Positions 7,729 to 18,717 of a DNA stretch of 64,000 bases are shown here, piece after piece. The notes under the pieces were generated by a model. That model was given only the letters and a program-made list of their open reading frames with translations, searched no databases and was not told where the DNA came from. Origin of the DNA: Nocardiaceae bacterium. Its GTDB lineage: Bacteria; Actinomycetota; Actinomycetes; Mycobacteriales; Mycobacteriaceae. Within the stretch, counting starts at the first letter, position 1, and each line of letters begins with the position of its first letter. The stretch lies in assembly GCA_021372355.1 (NCBI GenBank), contig JAJFUQ010000099.1, positions 1-64,000 of the forward strand, read 5' to 3'. Made by a program: the position numbers and the translations under genes.

Positions 7729-9117
7729 CTAGTCTTCGACGCCGGTCATCCGCAGCACGTCCAGTCGCCTGTCCAGTTCGGCTTCGGACAGTTTGTCGCC
7801 GATGAGCCCACGGTCGATCACGGTCTGGCGGATCGTTTTGCGCTCTTTGAGCGCCTGCTTGGCGACCGCGGCCGCTTCCTCGTAGCCGATGGCCGAATTG
7901 AGCGGCGTCACGATCGACGGCGAGGACTCGGCAAGTGTGCGCAGATGTTCGGTGTTGGCGACGAGCCCGCTGATGCACTTGTCGGCAAACAGCCGAGATA
8001 CGTTGGCGAGCAACCTGATCGACTCGAGAAGGTTGCGCGCCATCATCGGAATGTAGACGTTGAGCTCGAAGGCGCCGGCGGCTCCGCCCCATGCGATCGC
8101 CGCGTCATTTCCGACGACCTGAGCCGCCACCTGAGTGACCGCCTCGGGAAGAACGGGATTGACCTTGCCCGGCATGATCGAGCTGCCCGGCTGCAGATCC
8201 GGGAGTTGAATCTCCGCGAGGCCGGTCAGCGGACCCGAACCCATCCAACGGACATCGTTCGCGATCTTCGTCAGAGACACCGCAATGGTCCGCAGCGCGC
8301 CCGAAGCCTCGACGAGCCCATCGCGAGCCGCCTGGGCTTCGAAACTGTCGACGGCCGGTCGAAGTTGTTCGAGGCCCGTTGTCTTCACGAGTTCGGCGAC
8401 GACCTTCGGACCGAACCCGGCAGGTGCGTTGAGACCCGTGCCGACGGCGGTGCCGCCGATCGGGAGTTCGCCGAGTCGGGGGAGCGTCGCTTCGATGCGC
8501 TCGACACCGGCCGCGATCTGACGTGCGTAGCCGCCGAATTCCTGGCCGAGGGTGACCGGAACCGCGTCCATCAAATGCGTGCGTCCCGACTTCACTGTCG
8601 AACGCCATTCCACAGACTTTGCGGCCAGGGCCTCGTGGAGATGCTTCAGCGCTGGAATGAGGTCTTTGACGGCAGCCTCGGTGGCCGCGACATGGGTTGC
8701 GGTCGGGAACGTGTCATTCGAGGACTGCGACATGTTGACGTCGTCGTTGGGGTGCACATTCACGCCGTTGTTCGCCGCGATAGAGGCGATGACTTCGTTC
8801 GCGTTCATATTCGAACTCGTGCCGGAACCGGTCTGGAAAACGTCGATCGGGAATTGCTCGTCGTGACGGCCCTCGGCGATTTCCGAGGCGGCGGCGACAA
8901 TCGCGTCCGCCTTGTCCGCGGAGAGGAGACCGAGATCCCGATTCACCTGTGCGCAAGCAGCTTTCAACAGTCCGAGCGCTCGGATCTGGGCCCGTTCGAG
9001 GCCCCGCCCGCTGATCGGAAAATTGTCGACTGCCCGCTGCGTCTGTGCCCGCCACAGGGCCTCAACCGGAACGCGGACTTCGCCCATCGTGTCGTGTTCG
9101 ATGCGGTATTCAGTCAT
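7729..9117 (-). CDS. fumC: Class II fumarate hydratase
   Basis: It hydrates fumarate to L-malate in the TCA cycle as a cytosolic homotetramer. The 462 residues carry the superfamily signature [11 protein letters not shown] near residue 316, with [13 protein letters not shown] and the SSNDTFPTA block upstream. Length and motifs are normal. It is convergent with the desaturase-like gene (2 bp apart) and divergent from the GGDEF-EAL gene. Confidence 0.97.
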   Translation of the reverse strand: MTEYRIEHDTMGEVRVPVEALWRAQTQRAVDNFPISGRGLERAQIRALGLLKAACAQVNRDLGLLSADKADAIVAAASEIAEGRHDEQFPIDVFQTGSGTSSNMNANEVIASIAANNGVNVHPNDDVNMSQSSNDTFPTATHVAATEAAVKDLIPALKHLHEALAAKSVEWRSTVKSGRTHLMDAVPVTLGQEFGGYARQIAAGVERIEATLPRLGELPIGGTAVGTGLNAPAGFGPKVVAELVKTTGLEQLRPAVDSFEAQAARDGLVEASGALRTIAVSLTKIANDVRWMGSGPLTGLAEIQLPDLQPGSSIMPGKVNPVLPEAVTQVAAQVVGNDAAIAWGGAAGAFELNVYIPMMARNLLESIRLLANVSRLFADKCISGLVANTEHLRTLAESSPSIVTPLNSAIGYEEAAAVAKQALKERKTIRQTVIDRGLIGDKLSEAELDRRLDVLRMTGVED

Positions 9118-9203
9118 GAATCCGACGCTACGCCTTTGGAATCTGGGACCGCCGTCGATAATGGGAAGGTGCGAAGATTCGGTGTTCCGCGAGCGGTGCG
9201 GCG

Positions 9204-11402
9204 TTGAACGACTTTGCGCATCAGCTCAATTGGATGAGCGCGGTATTCGAGAACGCACCGACGGCAATTGTCGCGGTCGATCCGAATGGCATTGTCATGC
9301 TCGTCAACTCGGCGGCTGAGAAGCTGACCGGATTCGCAAAAGCGGATCTTGTCGGATTTTCCCTCGGCAAGGTGTTGCCGCCCGAATACGGATACCGACT
9401 GGGGGCCCTCCAGGAGCACTTCGAGGCGGGTGCGCCGGACGCCCCGAGCGGTCTCGACGGTGTGCTGCTTCTGCGTCGCCCGGACGGGTCGGAAGTTCCG
9501 GTTGATGTTTCAGTGGCCACGGCCGCCGACGAGCCGTCTACCTACATCGTCTCAATGCGGGATGTCACCGCCCGGCGTCCGTTCGACGACGCGTTGCGAT
9601 TCTCGTCAAGCCAGGTCCGGCAAGAGCGTCAGGCGACCGAAGACCTCGCCACTTACCAGCGCGTTCTGGACCGTATCGCCCGTGGTGCCGCTCGGGACCA
9701 GACACTGGTCGAATTGTGTCGGGATGTCGAGGAGCGTTACCCCGGCACGATCTGCACGGTCATGATTCCGGACGAGAGTTCTCAGTTGCTGTATGTGGCA
9801 GCGGCGCCGTCGATGCCGAACGAGGTGAGCGCAGCGCTCTCGGGGCTCCCGATCGTCGACGGGGTGGGTGCCTGCGGTACCGCCGCGGCGACCGGTGAAC
9901 TCACGATCGTCGATGATGCGCTGACCGACCCGCGAACGGCCGGCTTCCTCGAGATCGTGAAGTCGCACGATCTTCGGGCGGTGTGGTCGAGTCCGCTCTA
10001 TGACAGCGACAACCGTCTGCTCGGGACCTTCGCGCTGTACCGACGAGTGCCACACACGCCGGACGACGCCGAACTGAAGACGATCAGCGCTGCCGCAGGT
10101 CTCGCGTCGCTGACCATCCAGCGGGCCGAATCCGACCGTTTGCTGCGAACGGCGGCAGAGCGTGATGGCCTGACCGGACTTCCGACTCGTGCCGTGTTCT
10201 TGAAGCGGCTCAATACGATGCTCGGCGAATCGCCGACGTCGGTTGCGGTCATGTTCCTCGACCTCGACCGCTTCAAATGGATCAACGACAGCATCGGGCA
10301 CCCGTCCGGCGACGAGGTTCTCGTCGCGGTCGCAGAGCGGCTCGCGGCCGTGGTGGGGGACGAGGCAGTGCTGGCGCGGTTCGGTGGTGACGAGTTCACC
10401 GTCGCACAGACCGATTCCGGTCGGGAGGGCGCTGCCAAGCTGGCGCATCGCCTCGTGTCGGCGATCGCGAAGCCATTTCTCGTCAATGGTCGCGAGCACT
10501 TCCTCACGGCCTCGATCGGCATCGCCTTCAGCGAGGAACAGGCTGATGCTTCGGGACTGGTTCGCGACGCCGATGCGGCGATGTACGCGGCCAAGGAACG
10601 CGGCGGATCGCGCTGGGAATTCTTCGACAAGAAACTGCGCGACCGCATCGTGCGACGGGTGACGCGGGAGAACGAACTTCGCCGAGCACTCGACCGCGGC
10701 GAGCTCATGATGGAGTACCAGAAGGTCGAGCGGCTGAGTAACGGTGTCCTCGCCGGCTTCGAGGCGCTCGTGCGGTGGAACCACCCGACACTGGGACGGC
10801 TCGGACCGGCCGAGTTCATCCCGCTTGCCGAGGAAACCGGCCTCATCGTGCCGCTCGGGGTGACGGTCCTCGATCTGGCGATCCGGGACGCGGCCAGCCT
10901 GTTCACCCTCTCGGACGAAGTACGACTGAGCATCAACGTCTCGGCGATTCAGCTGGGCGATCCGAACGCGGCGGCGCACGTCGAGACAGCGCTCGAACGC
11001 CATGACGTCGATCCGTCGCGCATCATCATCGAAGTGACCGAATCCGGGTTCATGGAGCACTTCGACCATGCGCTGGCGACCCTGCAGCGCCTCGTCGACC
11101 GTGGCGTGAGCATCGTCATCGACGACTTCGGGACGGGCTACTCATCGATCGCGCGGCTCGCCGAGATGCCGATCAACGGGGTCAAGATCGACCGCAGCTT
11201 CACCCAGGGCATCGAAAACGACGTGCGAGCCGAACTCGTCCTGGCCTCGATCACGCGGTTGGCGCATGCCTTCGGTCTCGCGGTCATCGCCGAAGGAATC
11301 GAGTCCGACCAGGCGTACGCGATCGCACGCAAGCTCGGCTGCGACTTCGGGCAGGGTTTTCACATCTCCCGCCCGATGCCGCTCGAGTCGATCGTTCCCT
11401 GA
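9204..11402 (+). CDS. PAS-GAF-GGDEF-EAL cyclic-di-GMP protein
   Basis: The 732 residues contain a PAS domain (about 10-125), a GAF domain (about 150-300), a diguanylate cyclase domain with intact GGDEF (about 394-398) and a phosphodiesterase domain with intact EAL (about 519-521), plus [23 protein letters not shown] and AEGIES. Both catalytic sets look complete, so it may make and break cyclic-di-GMP, with PAS and GAF sensing a small ligand or redox state. There are no membrane segments. The start is TTG 9204; ATG 9234 is possible. It lies between fumC and glpX, which are neighbours in M. tuberculosis as I recall. Confidence 0.92.
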   Translation: MNDFAHQLNWMSAVFENAPTAIVAVDPNGIVMLVNSAAEKLTGFAKADLVGFSLGKVLPPEYGYRLGALQEHFEAGAPDAPSGLDGVLLLRRPDGSEVPVDVSVATAADEPSTYIVSMRDVTARRPFDDALRFSSSQVRQERQATEDLATYQRVLDRIARGAARDQTLVELCRDVEERYPGTICTVMIPDESSQLLYVAAAPSMPNEVSAALSGLPIVDGVGACGTAAATGELTIVDDALTDPRTAGFLEIVKSHDLRAVWSSPLYDSDNRLLGTFALYRRVPHTPDDAELKTISAAAGLASLTIQRAESDRLLRTAAERDGLTGLPTRAVFLKRLNTMLGESPTSVAVMFLDLDRFKWINDSIGHPSGDEVLVAVAERLAAVVGDEAVLARFGGDEFTVAQTDSGREGAAKLAHRLVSAIAKPFLVNGREHFLTASIGIAFSEEQADASGLVRDADAAMYAAKERGGSRWEFFDKKLRDRIVRRVTRENELRRALDRGELMMEYQKVERLSNGVLAGFEALVRWNHPTLGRLGPAEFIPLAEETGLIVPLGVTVLDLAIRDAASLFTLSDEVRLSINVSAIQLGDPNAAAHVETALERHDVDPSRIIIEVTESGFMEHFDHALATLQRLVDRGVSIVIDDFGTGYSSIARLAEMPINGVKIDRSFTQGIENDVRAELVLASITRLAHAFGLAVIAEGIESDQAYAIARKLGCDFGQGFHISRPMPLESIVP

Positions 11403-11421
11403 TTCTCACAGCGGCGGATTA

Positions 11422-12459
11422 TTACGGCAGCGGCGGAATTGCGCCGTCCACGCCCGTGAAATCGACGGCCGAGTACTCGCGCAGCTTCGTCAGGCGGTGG
11501 TAGCCGTCGATGATGCGAACCGTGCCGGACTTGGACCGCATGACGATCGACTGCGTGGTCGCGCCGCCGCCCTGGTACCGGACGCCGCGCAGGAGATCAC
11601 CGTCGGTGACTCCGGTCGCGCAGAAAAACACGTTCTCGCCGGACACGAGGTCCTTGGTGCGCAGCACGCGGTCGAGGTCGTGACCTGCAGCGAGTGCCTT
11701 CTCACGCTCCGCGTCGTCCTTGGGGGCGAGCTTGCCCTGCAGTTCACCGCCGAGGCAGCGCATTGCTGCCGCGGCGATGATGCCCTCCGGCGTGCCACCG
11801 ATACCGAACAGGATGTCGACGCCCGAGTCCGGGCGTGCGGTCGCGATCGCGCCGGCGACGTCACCGTCGGAGATGAGCTTGATACGGGCGCCGGTCGCGC
11901 GGATCTCATTGATGAGGTCGACGTGACGCGGGCGGTCGAGAACGGTCGCGGTGATGTCGGAGATGCCGAGGTTCTTCGCCTTGGCGACTCGACGAATGTT
12001 CTCGGCCACGCCGGCTTCGATGTCGACGACGTCCGCAGCTTCCTGGCCGACGGCCAGCTTGTGCATGTAGAAGACCGCAGAGGGGTCGAACATTGTGCCG
12101 CGCTCGGAAACCGCGAGGACGGAGATCGCGTTCGGGAGGCCCTTCGACATCAGCGTCGTGCCGTCAACCGGGTCGACCGCGAAGTCGCATTCCGCGCCCT
12201 CGCCGTTTCCGACGAGTTCGCCGTTGTAGAGCATCGGGGCTTCGTCCTTCTCGCCCTCGCCGATCACCACGACGCCCTTCATGGTCACCGTCGAGACCAT
12301 GTAGCGCATTGCGTCAACCGCCGCGCCGTCACCGCTTTCCTTCTGGCCGCGACCAACCCAGCGGCCCGCCGCCAGCGCACCGGCTTCGGTGACGCGAACC
12401 AGCTCGAGAGCGAGGTTGCGGTCAGGGGTCTCACGGTTGTCAGCCGAAGAAGCGGTCAT
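11422..12459 (-). CDS. glpX: Class II fructose-1,6-bisphosphatase
   Basis: It hydrolyses fructose 1,6-bisphosphate in gluconeogenesis with divalent metal. Visible motifs are [25 protein letters not shown] and [12 protein letters not shown] 12459 (MTASSADN, 345 residues) is chosen because GGAGG lies 8 nt upstream; the frame extends to ATG 12486 without a ribosome site. It is likely the only gluconeogenic FBPase here, as GlpX is in M. tuberculosis. It is convergent with the GGDEF-EAL gene. Confidence 0.96.
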   Translation of the reverse strand: MTASSADNRETPDRNLALELVRVTEAGALAAGRWVGRGQKESGDGAAVDAMRYMVSTVTMKGVVVIGEGEKDEAPMLYNGELVGNGEGAECDFAVDPVDGTTLMSKGLPNAISVLAVSERGTMFDPSAVFYMHKLAVGQEAADVVDIEAGVAENIRRVAKAKNLGISDITATVLDRPRHVDLINEIRATGARIKLISDGDVAGAIATARPDSGVDILFGIGGTPEGIIAAAAMRCLGGELQGKLAPKDDAEREKALAAGHDLDRVLRTKDLVSGENVFFCATGVTDGDLLRGVRYQGGGATTQSIVMRSKSGTVRIIDGYHRLTKLREYSAVDFTGVDGAIPPLP

Positions 12460-12602
12460 GCGTGTGGCCTCCTGCAAATCGATCATTGAGCGCGCGGACG
12501 TCCACCCGCGCCGGAAGAGTATCTTTCCAGAACCTCCTCATAATCCCCCGAACTTTGTGAGGCACGTGAGGGGGGTCTGCGAACAATCTGGATACTTATG
12601 TC

Positions 12603-13169
12603 GTGGCTGGACAAAATGCGCGGATCTTCGCCGGCGCCAAAGACATGCTCTGGGCAGTGATCGGACTGGCGCTGATGTGCCTGGTGATCGCCGGGCTCGC
12701 CGGACAATGCTCGTTCAGTCCCGGTGGACCCACGATTGGCCCGGTGCACCGATTCGACGCCGAGGCGGGACTGAAGGAAGACGCTGCGAACCTCGCGTTC
12801 CCGGTGCGCATTCCGGCCGTTCCGAACGGATGGATTCCCAACTCGGGCAACAAGAATGCGGTCCCCGGCCAAGGTGGTGGCCCGGCCACGACCGTTGGCT
12901 ACGTGACCGCGGGGAAGCGCTTCATCCAGGTGACGCAGACCTCGGCGACCGAAGAGGCGCTGGTCAGACTGCAAGCGCCGACCTCGCCGAGCAGCGGAAT
13001 CCAGACCGTCGACGGGGTTTCGTGGATCGTTTACCCCGGAGACAACGGCGAACCGGTGTGGATCGCGAACTTCGGCGACGTGCGGATTTCGCTCCGCGGC
13101 ACGGCTGACCCTGCTGAGTTCGGGGCCCTGGCGAAAGCGATGAAGGCAGCGAAGCCGCTGCCCAAGTAG
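12603..13169 (+). CDS. DUF4245 membrane-anchored protein
   Basis: 188 residues: one N-terminal transmembrane segment (about residues 15-34) ending near a Cys (GLAGQCS), followed by an extracytoplasmic domain with PVRIPAVPNGWIPNS and a C-terminal GVSWIVYPGDNGEPVWI block. It corresponds to Rv1100 between glpX and xseBA in M. tuberculosis. Function is unknown; it is conserved in the order and probably acts in the envelope. Confidence 0.85.
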   Translation: MAGQNARIFAGAKDMLWAVIGLALMCLVIAGLAGQCSFSPGGPTIGPVHRFDAEAGLKEDAANLAFPVRIPAVPNGWIPNSGNKNAVPGQGGGPATTVGYVTAGKRFIQVTQTSATEEALVRLQAPTSPSSGIQTVDGVSWIVYPGDNGEPVWIANFGDVRISLRGTADPAEFGALAKAMKAAKPLPK

Positions 13170-13172
13170 GTC

Positions 13173-13403
13173 TTAGCCGGCGTCGCGCTGAGCCAGCGCG
13201 GCTTCGATGCGCGAACGGGCGCCGGCAAGGTGCTGTTCGCAGCGACGGGCGAGCGCTTCACCGCGCTCCCACAGTGCGATCGACGTGTCGAGGTCGAGAC
13301 CGCCCTGCTCGAGCTTGCGCACCACTTCGACGAGCTCCTCGCGAGAGGCCTCGTAGCCGAGGTCGGCGATGTCTGCGGGAAGGGCATGCTTCGATGCGGT
13401 CAC
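13173..13403 (-). CDS. xseB: Exodeoxyribonuclease VII small subunit
   Basis: 76 residues with the family core [35 protein letters not shown] split over the first two helices. It binds several copies to XseA to form the nuclease that degrades single-stranded DNA. Its start overlaps the xseA stop by 4 bp, implying translational coupling. It is convergent with the DUF4245 gene. Confidence 0.95.
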   Translation of the reverse strand: MTASKHALPADIADLGYEASREELVEVVRKLEQGGLDLDTSIALWERGEALARRCEQHLAGARSRIEAALAQRDAG

Positions 13404-14662
13404 GATTCCACCGTATCTTGTGTGGGCTCCGTCACTATGGAGCGAATCGACCCATCTTGAAGTCGGATGCGAAGTTCGGTGCCGGTAGGTGCTTCATCCA
13501 CGGTTCGGACGACATGGTCGCCCTTGAGAACGATCGCGTAGCCGCGCGCGAGGGTCGCAGACGGGCCGAGTGCCGTGAGACTTCTCCGTAGGTGACTGAC
13601 CGTGGTTTCTTCGCGACTGACGAAGCGCTCGACGTCCCGTCGCGCTGCGGTGATCAATCGTTCGATTTCGTCGTGCCGAGCGGACAGCATGTCGAGAGGC
13701 CGGTCGAGAATGGGGCGACTGCGGAGCTGTTCGAGGCTACGGAACTCGCGCTGAACCCAGGCGCGTAGCGCTTGCGCGGCGCGTTCGCGCAGGTCAGCGA
13801 CGAGATCGCGCTCTGCAGCAACGTCGGGTACGACGCGTTTGGCCGCATCCGTGGGGGTGGCCGCGCGCAGGTCGGCGACGAGATCGGAGAGCGGGTTGTC
13901 CGGCTCGTGCCCGATGGCGTTGACGATCGGCGTGGTCGCGCGGGAGATTGCGCGGCACAGGGTTTCGTCGGAGAAAGGGAGTAGGTCTTCGACGCTGCCG
14001 CCGCCGCGCGCGAGGATGATGACGTCGACGTTCGGGTCTTCGTCGAGTTCGGCGAGGGCTTCGAGGATCTGCGAGACCGCCGTCGGGCCCTGGACCGCGG
14101 TGTTGCGGACCTCGAATTGAACCTCGGGCCAGCGATTTCGAGAGACTTCGAGGACGTCGTGCTCGGCGGCGCTGGCACGTCCCGTGATGAGGCCGATCCG
14201 TTTCGGCAAGAACGGAAGCGGGCGCTTCAAACGCGGATCGAACAGACCTTCAGCCGCGAGCAGCTGGCGCAGCCGTTCGATTCGAGCGAGCAATTCGCCG
14301 ATCCCGACGGCGCGAATCTCGGTGATCCGCAGCGAAACGCTGCCGCGACCGACGAAGAACTGAAGCTTGCCGAGAACGATGACGCGGCTGCCCTCAGTGA
14401 GCGGCACCGGCGCGTTGCGAAGCAGATCGGCCGTGCACGTGACCTGCAGAGACATGTCGACCGACGGATCGCGCAGGACCAGGAAGGCCGTACGAGTTCC
14501 CGGGCGGATGTTGATCTGGGTGATCTGGCCCTCTACCCACACCGTCCCCAGCCGGTTGATCCAGTCGGCGACTTTCGTCGCTACGGATCGAACCGGCCAG
14601 GGATTCTCGGCAGAGTTCGAGTTGGCCTTGGCAGCCGAAGACGAGACAGGCGCGTCGGTCAC
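13400..14662 (-). CDS. xseA: Exodeoxyribonuclease VII large subunit
   Basis: An N-terminal OB fold ([19 protein letters not shown]), the catalytic region ([53 protein letters not shown]) and a coiled-coil C-terminus that binds XseB. The 420-residue form starting at GTG 14662 is chosen because TAGCCT (14675-14670) lies exactly 7 nt upstream, a leaderless start. The open frame to 14728 overlaps the neighbouring gene and adds unrelated residues. It is coupled to xseB. Confidence 0.95.
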   Translation of the reverse strand: MTDAPVSSSAAKANSNSAENPWPVRSVATKVADWINRLGTVWVEGQITQINIRPGTRTAFLVLRDPSVDMSLQVTCTADLLRNAPVPLTEGSRVIVLGKLQFFVGRGSVSLRITEIRAVGIGELLARIERLRQLLAAEGLFDPRLKRPLPFLPKRIGLITGRASAAEHDVLEVSRNRWPEVQFEVRNTAVQGPTAVSQILEALAELDEDPNVDVIILARGGGSVEDLLPFSDETLCRAISRATTPIVNAIGHEPDNPLSDLVADLRAATPTDAAKRVVPDVAAERDLVADLRERAAQALRAWVQREFRSLEQLRSRPILDRPLDMLSARHDEIERLITAARRDVERFVSREETTVSHLRRSLTALGPSATLARGYAIVLKGDHVVRTVDEAPTGTELRIRLQDGSIRSIVTEPTQDTVES

Positions 14663-14672
14663 ACCGTGCAGG

Positions 14673-15236
14673 CTACTTGGATCCGAGCGCAGTGATCCGC
14701 TCGGTGAGCATCGCCGAGAATCCGGCACGCGCCCGAGTCGCCGTCTCGTAGGTGAGTAGCGCGGTGACGTCGTCGAGCGTCAGGCCCTTCAAACGAGCGC
14801 GGAGCTGGGCGAGCGTCAGCGACGAGTAGTCGATCTCGTCGGCAACGGCCGGAACCTCGGTCGGGGCGGGTTCGAGGATCGGGGTGACGACTGTCTCTTT
14901 CGCCGCCGTCTGCTCGACTGGGGTCGAGTAAAGGGCGAAACGTCCCTGGGCCGGAGCCGAACTCGTATCGACCGGGTCGAGCGTGATCTCTTCCTCGTCG
15001 AAACGCGCCCACTCCGGCGTCTCCTCGGCTGCGTCCAGACCGAGCGTGACGAACAGTTCGTCGCCCTTCATCGCCAGGCCATGTACGAAATGCTGTACCT
15101 GGACTCCGGTTTGGATGAGTTGGCTGACGACGCTCATCGGCAGCGCGATCAGGCGCGACGGGATCTTGACCGACTCCTCGAAGGCGTAGACGGCAGCGCC
15201 GACAGCGACCCGAGCAGCGTAAGGCGGGCGAATCAT
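14673..15236 (-). CDS. Lipid droplet-associated protein
   Basis: 187 residues beginning [18 protein letters not shown], with an amphipathic or hydrophobic N-terminal half ([26 protein letters not shown]), an acidic middle and a C-terminal helix pair ([22 protein letters not shown]). It occupies the slot of Rv1109c between xseA and ispH. Relatives coat intracellular triacylglycerol droplets. I chose ATG 15236 over the longer frame to 15365, which would overlap the ispH start. Confidence 0.82.
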   Translation of the reverse strand: MIRPPYAARVAVGAAVYAFEESVKIPSRLIALPMSVVSQLIQTGVQVQHFVHGLAMKGDELFVTLGLDAAEETPEWARFDEEEITLDPVDTSSAPAQGRFALYSTPVEQTAAKETVVTPILEPAPTEVPAVADEIDYSSLTLAQLRARLKGLTLDDVTALLTYETATRARAGFSAMLTERITALGSK

Positions 15237-15350
15237 GCCCAATACATTGCTCGGAATCAAGGACAGTGGGTAGGGCCTGTCGATGGACACGATCTCTCCG
15301 TTCCTGGAGTTGGCGTTGCCGGCGGTCGACTCATGCCGCGGCTTGACCGT

Positions 15351-15356
15351 TACGCT
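15351..15356 (+). promoter_or_regulatory. -10 box of a leaderless ispH transcript
   Basis: TACGCT fits TANNNT and is followed by exactly 7 nt before ATG 15364, supporting that codon rather than the upstream in-frame 15283. Confidence 0.5.
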
Positions 15357-15363
15357 GGTTGTC

Positions 15364-16368
15364 ATGACTGGTGCGGTTCCCCTCAGTGTCGGAATGTCGG
15401 GTTCGGCTGTGGTTGGAGCGACGAACCAGGCGAAGCGGATTCTGCTCGCCGAGCCACGTGGCTACTGTGCGGGTGTCGACCGGGCGGTCGAGACCGTCGA
15501 GAAGGCTCTCGAGAAGCATGGTGCGCCCATCTACGTGCGCAAGGAGATCGTCCACAACCGGCATGTCGTGGAAACGCTGACGGATCGCGGCGTCATCTTC
15601 GTCGACGAAACCGACGAGGTCCCGGAGGGTTCGCTGCTGATCTTCTCGGCGCATGGCGTCTCGCCGGCCGTGCACGAGTCGGCTGAAGAGCGCAATCTTC
15701 GAACGATCGACGCGACGTGCCCACTGGTGACCAAGGTTCACCAGGAGGCGAAACGCTTCGCTCGCGATGACTTCGACATTCTGCTCATCGGCCATGAGGG
15801 GCACGAGGAGGTCGAGGGAACCGCGGGTGAGGCTCCCGACCACGTGCAGATCGTCGACGGACCGGACGCCGTCGACAACATCAAGGTCCGCGACGAATCG
15901 AAGCTGATCTGGCTTTCGCAGACGACGCTGAGCGTCGACGAGACCATGGAGACGGTGCAGCGGCTTCGCGAGAAGTTCCCGCTGATGCAGGACCCGCCGA
16001 GCGACGACATCTGCTACGCCACGCAGAACCGTCAGGTTGCGGTCAAGGCGATGGCCCCGCACTGCGATCTGGTGATTGTGGTCGGCTCGCGCAACTCCTC
16101 GAACTCGGTTCGCCTCGTGGAGGTCGCGCTCGGTGCTGGAGCTCGCGCCGCGAAGCTCGTCGACTACGCGCGCGAGGTTGACCCGGCGTGGCTCGAGGGC
16201 GTGGCGACCGTTGGCCTCACGTCGGGTGCCTCGGTTCCGGAAGTGCTGGTCCAGGGCGTTATCGAGCTGCTGTCGGGCCACGGTTTCGACGATGTTCAGA
16301 CGGTGACGACCGCGACCGAGTCGCTGGTCTTCGCCCTGCCGCGCGGACTGCGCGCCGCGCGCAAGTAG
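15364..16368 (+). CDS. ispH: 4-hydroxy-3-methylbut-2-enyl diphosphate reductase
   Basis: The last enzyme of the MEP pathway; it reductively forms IPP and DMAPP using a [4Fe-4S] cluster. The three cluster cysteines are in [24 protein letters not shown] and [11 protein letters not shown]. The 334 residues match LytB2-type enzymes. The product feeds the Z-isoprenyl synthase at the left end of the window. The start at ATG 15364 is supported by the leaderless promoter. Confidence 0.97.
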   Translation: MTGAVPLSVGMSGSAVVGATNQAKRILLAEPRGYCAGVDRAVETVEKALEKHGAPIYVRKEIVHNRHVVETLTDRGVIFVDETDEVPEGSLLIFSAHGVSPAVHESAEERNLRTIDATCPLVTKVHQEAKRFARDDFDILLIGHEGHEEVEGTAGEAPDHVQIVDGPDAVDNIKVRDESKLIWLSQTTLSVDETMETVQRLREKFPLMQDPPSDDICYATQNRQVAVKAMAPHCDLVIVVGSRNSSNSVRLVEVALGAGARAAKLVDYAREVDPAWLEGVATVGLTSGASVPEVLVQGVIELLSGHGFDDVQTVTTATESLVFALPRGLRAARK

Positions 16369-16393
16369 CGCCGGCGCCGCAGAACGGCTTACA

Positions 16394-17194
16394 TCAGCCA
16401 CGCGGCTCATCGCGGTAGCGAAGTCGACCGGGGTGTGACGGCACGTCGTTGATGCGATTCGGTGTGGCCAGCGCCGGTCGAGCGGGCGTTCCCCACTGGC
16501 GGCGGGGCTGACGCCGGGCCTCGCGAACCGGCTCGTTCGCTCGCGCCCGGCGTGCTTCCATGCGCGCCCGAGTCTGCTCGGTCGGCTGGTAGGACACCTC
16601 GGACGGTGCCGCCGGTCGTGACGTGCGGGAATTCGTTCGGAACGTCGGCTCCGGGGCGGGCGGCGGGGTACGCCGGCTGACGCGCGGTTCCCGAGTCGGG
16701 CGACGGTCTGCCGGTTGAGACGGCTTGGCCACCTTGCCGGTCATCCAGCGGAAGACGGCCAGTATGAGCACCACGATCGTGGCGGCCAGCATCACCGGGA
16801 ATCGGTCAACGAGCGGGATCGCGACGTTGAGCAGCATGTCTTTGAGCGAGCTGGGGGAGCTGCCGGAAACCACGACTGCCGCGACCGGCACCGAGGCCGC
16901 CATGATCAGCGGCGGCTGTACGGCGGCAGTGAACAGTCCGCGGTGACGTACGGCGAGCACGGCCGCCACACAACCAAGGAAGTACAAGGCCGAGAACGTT
17001 GCGGTGAGGTCGTTGCCCAGGAGGGCGTCCACACCAATTCCGACGCCGGTGAAACCGAGGGCAATCAGAACCGCGACGGGCGCGGCGACGCCTCGGCGTG
17101 CGGCCACGATCGAGCGGAACTCGAGCGGCACGGTGCTGCGCACAGACTGGTTTGTCGCCGGATCAAAGCCTTCGGCGCGACGTATACGCTCCAC
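16394..17194 (-). CDS. DUF6542 membrane protein
   Basis: 266 residues: a DUF6542 domain of about four transmembrane helices (roughly residues 30-165, including VAAPVAVLIALGFTGVGIGV), then a basic, proline- and arginine-rich cytoplasmic tail (ARMEARRARANEPVREARRQ). GTG 17194 is preferred: TAGGGT sits 8 nt upstream, and it begins just after the rmuC stop; the frame reaching 17503 lies inside rmuC. It recalls Rv1111c beside ispH. Function is unknown. Confidence 0.78.
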   Translation of the reverse strand: MERIRRAEGFDPATNQSVRSTVPLEFRSIVAARRGVAAPVAVLIALGFTGVGIGVDALLGNDLTATFSALYFLGCVAAVLAVRHRGLFTAAVQPPLIMAASVPVAAVVVSGSSPSSLKDMLLNVAIPLVDRFPVMLAATIVVLILAVFRWMTGKVAKPSQPADRRPTREPRVSRRTPPPAPEPTFRTNSRTSRPAAPSEVSYQPTEQTRARMEARRARANEPVREARRQPRRQWGTPARPALATPNRINDVPSHPGRLRYRDEPRG

Positions 17195-17219
17195 AGAACG
17201 CCACCCTAGCTGCTCAAAT

Positions 17220-18383
17220 TCAGATTTCCGCCGTGGCGAGGCCGCTTGTCGTGGAGCTTTCGTCCCACAAAACGGAGCGAGGTCGCACGTCGACAGTCGA
17301 GATCTCCGGACCGTCTTCGTCGAAATGCTGTAGCTCGTTGAGCTTTCGCGCAGTGACCATGACGCGTGACTCGATCGAGGCAACGGCCTGGTTGAAGGAC
17401 TCCACCGACTTGGCGAGCTGCGTGCCGGCCCGATCGAGGTGCGCTCCCGCCGTTTTGATCCGGTTGTACAGCTCGCGTCCGAGCTGTTGGATCTTCGCAG
17501 CATCGCGCGAGATCGCGTCTTGGCGCCACGTAAGCGCGACCGTGCGAAGCATCGTCATGAGCGTGGTCGGGGTGGCGAGCACGACCTTGTTGCTGAAGGC
17601 GTATTCGAGCAGCCCAGAGTCGGCACCGAGCGCCGAGTCCAAGAACACGTCACCCGGCAGGAACAGGATGACGAACTCCGGGCTGGTGGGAAACGCATCC
17701 CAATAGGTCTTGGCCGCGAGTGTGTCGACATGCGCGCGGACCTGCTTTGCATGTTTGCGCAGCTGACTCTGCTGCTCGGTGGTGTCCGCGGTCTGCATCG
17801 AGTCGAGATACGCGCTGAACGGGACCTTCGCGTCCACGACGATGTGACGCCCGCCGGCGAGGTGAATGACCATGTCCGGCCGGACGCCATCGCCGCTGTG
17901 CTGGAGGTCGAAGTCGCAGTGCTGCTTCATGCCGGCCAGTTCGACGACTCGCTGCAACTGCACCTCGCCCCAGCGGCCCCGGACCGTCGGTGCACGTAGA
18001 GCCGAGACCAGCTGACTGGTCTGGTTGGCGAGCTGCTGAGACGTCCGGTGCATGCCGTCGACCGTCGACGAGAGGCCCGCGTACGCCCGAAGTCGATCCG
18101 CTTCCACCTGCTCGACATGCTCGGCGAGGGCCATGACGCTGTCGCGGAGCGGATCAACGATGCGGGAGATCTCGTCGCTGATGGCACCGGCATGACGCTT
18201 CGCCGAATCCTCGCTTGCCAGCGCCAACGAAGACTCGACGAGGCCCTGACTTCCGCTCAAAGCCGCCAAGCGCGCCTCCGCCTCGGCGGTCCGTCGCTGC
18301 ATGCGGGCAGACTGCACCGCCCACCCCAACGCAAAGCCGAGGGCGAGCGCCAGAACAAAGAGAAGCAGCACCGAGATCGTCAT
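17220..18383 (-). CDS. rmuC: DNA recombination protein RmuC
   Basis: 387 residues: an N-terminal transmembrane helix (VLLLFVLALALGFALGWAVQ), a coiled-coil stretch to about residue 110, then the nuclease-like RmuC domain (RGRWGEVQLQRVVELAGM, VVDAKVPFSAYLD, FVILFLPGDVFLDSAL). The family limits inversions at repeats and has a PD-(D/E)XK-like fold. It probably shares a transcript with the DUF6542 gene 25 bp downstream. Confidence 0.93.
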   Translation of the reverse strand: MTISVLLLFVLALALGFALGWAVQSARMQRRTAEAEARLAALSGSQGLVESSLALASEDSAKRHAGAISDEISRIVDPLRDSVMALAEHVEQVEADRLRAYAGLSSTVDGMHRTSQQLANQTSQLVSALRAPTVRGRWGEVQLQRVVELAGMKQHCDFDLQHSGDGVRPDMVIHLAGGRHIVVDAKVPFSAYLDSMQTADTTEQQSQLRKHAKQVRAHVDTLAAKTYWDAFPTSPEFVILFLPGDVFLDSALGADSGLLEYAFSNKVVLATPTTLMTMLRTVALTWRQDAISRDAAKIQQLGRELYNRIKTAGAHLDRAGTQLAKSVESFNQAVASIESRVMVTARKLNELQHFDEDGPEISTVDVRPRSVLWDESSTTSGLATAEI

Positions 18384-18428
18384 GACCTCGATGCTGCCTC
18401 ATACCTCTGACAAGTAGCGCTGACCTGC

Positions 18429-18713
18429 CTATTCGCTGAACGTTCCGATCACCGGGAGCCACTCCTTGATCTCGACCCGCTCGACGAGGTTCTCGCTGAC
18501 GAACGGGTCCTTGTCGACCAGTTCGCGCATAGCCTCGTCACTTTCGGCGCGGAACAAGAGAAGGGCACCGCTTCCGTCCGGGTAGGCCCCGGACGACAGC
18601 ACCGCTCCCTCGTTCGCCAAGTCCCGCAAGTACGACCGGTGGGCGGGACGGTGGGTGTCCCGTGCCGGGATCGTGGCCTCGGTGTAGGTGTACTGAACCG
18701 CGAATATTGCCAT
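18429..18713 (-). CDS. YciI-like protein
   Basis: 94 residues of the YciI ferredoxin-like fold: HRPAHRSYLRDLANEGAVLSSGAYPDGSGALLLF, with the conserved His-Asp core, ending VERVEIKEWLPVIG. The family includes small dehydrochlorinase-like enzymes; the substrate here is unknown. It ends 45 bp upstream of rmuC and starts 4 bp after the MMPL gene, so it may be co-transcribed with that exporter. Confidence 0.85.
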   Translation of the reverse strand: MAIFAVQYTYTEATIPARDTHRPAHRSYLRDLANEGAVLSSGAYPDGSGALLLFRAESDEAMRELVDKDPFVSENLVERVEIKEWLPVIGTFSE

Positions 18714-18717
18714 TGCG

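Noticed and set aside
7450..9207. A 585-codon plus-strand frame opposite fumC
   Set aside because: Arginine-rich shadow of fumC typical of high-GC DNA; no family signature, and fumC on the other strand is unambiguous.
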